Notes under the pieces: generated by a model | What the model was told of the DNA's origin: nothing | Seen by the model: only the letters and a program-made list of their open reading frames with translations | Database searches by the model: none | Translations under genes and position numbers: made by a program | Part shown: one piece after another, positions 5,918 to 5,954 of the stretch | How the letters are laid out: each line of letters begins with the position of its first letter | How positions within the stretch are numbered: the stretch's first letter is position 1 | NCBI GenBank assembly: GCA_021803885.1 | Contig: JAJZKY010000323.1 | Span: 1 to 5,954 of the forward strand | Length of the DNA: 5,954 nt | DNA from: Planctomycetota bacterium | Lineage (GTDB): Bacteria; Planctomycetota; Phycisphaerae; WQYP01; JAJZKY01 | Reading direction: 5' to 3'

Positions 5918-5954
5918 CTGTTGTATGTGGGCACGCGCGTCCACGTCACATGTA

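Larger units (their letters stand above)
4561..5954 (-). mobile_element. IS701-like insertion sequence, ends not resolved
   Basis: The element contains one transposase gene and no passenger gene. I compared the sequence left of the transposase stop (4488-4560) with the reverse complement of the last 75 bases. I found no convincing terminal inverted repeats and no target-site duplication. The transposase-proximal end may therefore lie beyond the right edge of the window. The coordinates given cover the transposase and its leader only; the left end probably lies between 4500 and 4560. Confidence 0.6.

Noticed and set aside
5866..5949. Upstream GTG start at 5949 for the transposase
   Set aside because: The extra 28 residues read through the stem-loop and the Shine-Dalgarno, and the ATG at 5865 has its own ribosome binding site.
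4500..5954. Terminal inverted repeats of the insertion sequence, such as GCGTGTTTGCAT (4500-4511) against GCGTGCCCACAT on the minus strand near the right edge
   Set aside because: They match at only about 8 of 12 positions, do not extend, and show no flanking target duplication.

Overview
The window looks like a worn accessory region of an actinobacterial chromosome. Supporting signs are mid-to-high GC with GTG/TTG starts, apparent leaderless promoters, a typical lipobox and signal peptide, and gene families common in Actinomycetota (M48 membrane protease, TacT-like acetyltransferase, IS701-like transposase). I cannot name a genus. There are no RNA genes or CRISPR arrays. At least two of the six gene-sized loci are damaged.

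Left part (1-884): a plus-strand gene whose upstream end is probably cut off by the window. Its product has an N-terminal segment like the winged-helix end of a STAND-type NTPase and a C-terminal helical-repeat (TPR-like) region. It is followed by a perfect tandem repeat of TTGACACCATTT.

Middle (883-2919): a plus-strand cell-envelope cluster. It holds an integral-membrane M48-type zinc protease, then, 25 bases later, a small lipoprotein with a leaderless-type start, and then a small exported protein. The exported protein's TTG start overlaps the lipoprotein stop and sits behind a near-perfect Shine-Dalgarno, so the two are probably translationally coupled. A shared envelope job is an inference from position only.

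Junction (about 2850-3145): the exported protein's frame runs into the 3' part of a GNAT acetyltransferase of the TacT/AtaT toxin type, read in another frame. The acetyltransferase has lost its N-terminal half and any antitoxin partner, so an old rearrangement probably lies near 2860. Bases 3146-3377 hold no convincing gene or terminator.

Right part (3378-5954, minus strand): an AAA/STAND-like ATPase of about 369 codons, broken by a single in-frame amber codon at 3903-3905, with its Walker A and B motifs intact. Upstream of it, in the same orientation, is an intact IS701-like (IS4 superfamily) DDE transposase. The transposase start codon lies inside a perfect 13-bp inverted repeat, and its Shine-Dalgarno lies in the loop. 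This layout would silence translation of read-through mRNA from outside the element, and it is the most interesting regulatory structure in the window.
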